Below are positions 6,127 to 6,531 of a DNA stretch of 6,531 nucleotides, in pieces (positions within the stretch are counted from its first letter, which is position 1; each line of letters begins with the position of its first letter). Under the pieces are notes generated by a model that was not told the DNA's origin, ran no database searches, and saw nothing but the letters and a program-made list of their open reading frames with translations. The stretch spans positions 8,161-14,691 of the forward strand of contig CAJUIK010000047.1 of assembly GCA_910585875.1 (NCBI GenBank), given 5' to 3'. Origin of the DNA: an uncultured Eubacteriales bacterium (GTDB lineage Bacteria > Bacillota > Clostridia > Oscillospirales > Butyricicoccaceae). A program made the position numbers and the translations under genes.

Positions 6127-6531
6127 TCATTCAGCGGCCGGCCGCCGCCCTTCCTCCAGCCGCCTGGCCTCCTGCTCCAGCTTGCGTATCCGATTGCTCA
6201 ACCCCGGCTTGGAGATGGGCGGGTCGAAATGGCGCAGCAGCTCGCTGAGAGATTCCTCTGGATAATCCAGCCGAATCTGAGCGGTCTGCCGCAGGGCATG
6301 GGGCAAATTGTCGTACACGCCGGCCCGTTGGAGGGCCCGGATGGCCAGACATTGCCGGGCGGCGGCTTCCACCGTCTTATCCAGGTTGGCGGTTTCGCAG
6401 TTGACTTTTCGGTTGATGTTGTTGCGAAAATCTTTTTCCACCTTTTTCAGCCGGAAGGCCATGGCGGCGGAAGGCGCGCCCATCTGGCCGATGATGTCTT
6501 CGATCACGGCGCTGTCTTTATAATCGAGCAC
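6127..6531 (-). CDS. whiA: WhiA DNA-binding protein, C-terminal part (5' end outside window)
   Basis: WhiA is a DNA-binding protein of Gram-positive bacteria. It is a sporulation regulator in Streptomyces, and in Bacillus subtilis it influences cell division and chromosome segregation. The last 134 residues are present, out of about 300-320 for the family. The signature RNNINRKVNCETANLDKT (visible residues 36-53) closely matches WhiA of Bacillota. It is followed by LPHALRQTAQIRLDYPEESL and a helix-turn-helix with ISKPGLSNRIRKLEQ (about 106-120), the C-terminal HTH_WhiA domain. The N-terminal LAGLIDADG-like homing-endonuclease-derived domain lies off the window. The first visible codon is GTG and is internal, not the true start, because the family signature begins well inside the protein. 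The tail after the HTH is short and charged (EARRLEEGRRPAAE). The reading frame is intact to the TGA at 6127. In many Bacillota whiA follows rapZ and yvcK, which may lie beyond the right edge. Confidence 0.95.
   Translation of the reverse strand: MLDYKDSAVIEDIIGQMGAPSAAMAFRLKKVEKDFRNNINRKVNCETANLDKTVEAAARQCLAIRALQRAGVYDNLPHALRQTAQIRLDYPEESLSELLRHFDPPISKPGLSNRIRKLEQEARRLEEGRRPAAE

Noticed and set aside
4766..6265. Plus-strand open frame (499 codons) spanning dnaE, the gap and whiA
   Set aside because: It runs antisense through three annotated segments with no family resemblance; a shadow of codon bias.
6529..6531. GTG at the right edge as the start of a short 134-residue protein
   Set aside because: The frame continues to the window edge and the residues match the interior and C terminus of WhiA, so the GTG is an internal valine codon.

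Overview
The window holds four genes, all on the minus strand, packed with almost no intergenic space, so it looks like an internal piece of one leftward-transcribed operon. In transcription order (right to left) they are: the 3' part of whiA (6531-6127), complete dnaE for the DNA polymerase III alpha subunit (6049-2477), a complete PcrA/UvrD-type helicase gene (2443-59), and the first 20 codons of a GIY-YIG family protein (62-1, cut by the window edge). The gaps are 77 nt, 33 nt and a 4-nt ATGA stop/start overlap. No RNA gene, mobile element, CRISPR array, strong promoter or intrinsic terminator was found, and no gene-free stretch exceeds 80 nt.

The source is very probably a high-GC member of Bacillota, class Clostridia. 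WhiA is restricted mainly to Gram-positive lineages. A whiA-dnaE adjacency is a familiar clostridial arrangement, and the helicase carries a roughly 40-residue insertion after the Walker A helix that I recall from Oscillospirales-type helicases. Placement below class level is inference. The sequence is GC-rich, with GC-ending codons preferred and no codon-use break between genes, so there is no sign of recent transfer.

Functionally the cluster is a DNA-maintenance set. WhiA is a DNA-binding protein tied to chromosome and division control. DnaE extends or initiates DNA chains at the fork; its sequence shows all the PHP metal ligands, the three catalytic aspartates and a QIDLF clamp-binding peptide. 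PcrA is a 3'-5' superfamily 1A helicase that clears replication-transcription conflicts and takes part in repair; it has a C-terminal Tudor-like domain of the kind that binds RNA polymerase. The GIY-YIG protein belongs to a small nuclease-like family of poorly known role. The ATGA overlap suggests it is translationally coupled to pcrA.

I looked for an undescribed system and did not find one: this is conserved core genome. The points worth a second look are modest: a small gene start hidden at the left edge, the helicase insertion, the intact PHP site of DnaE, and the whiA-dnaE junction with stacked stop codons and a short hairpin.
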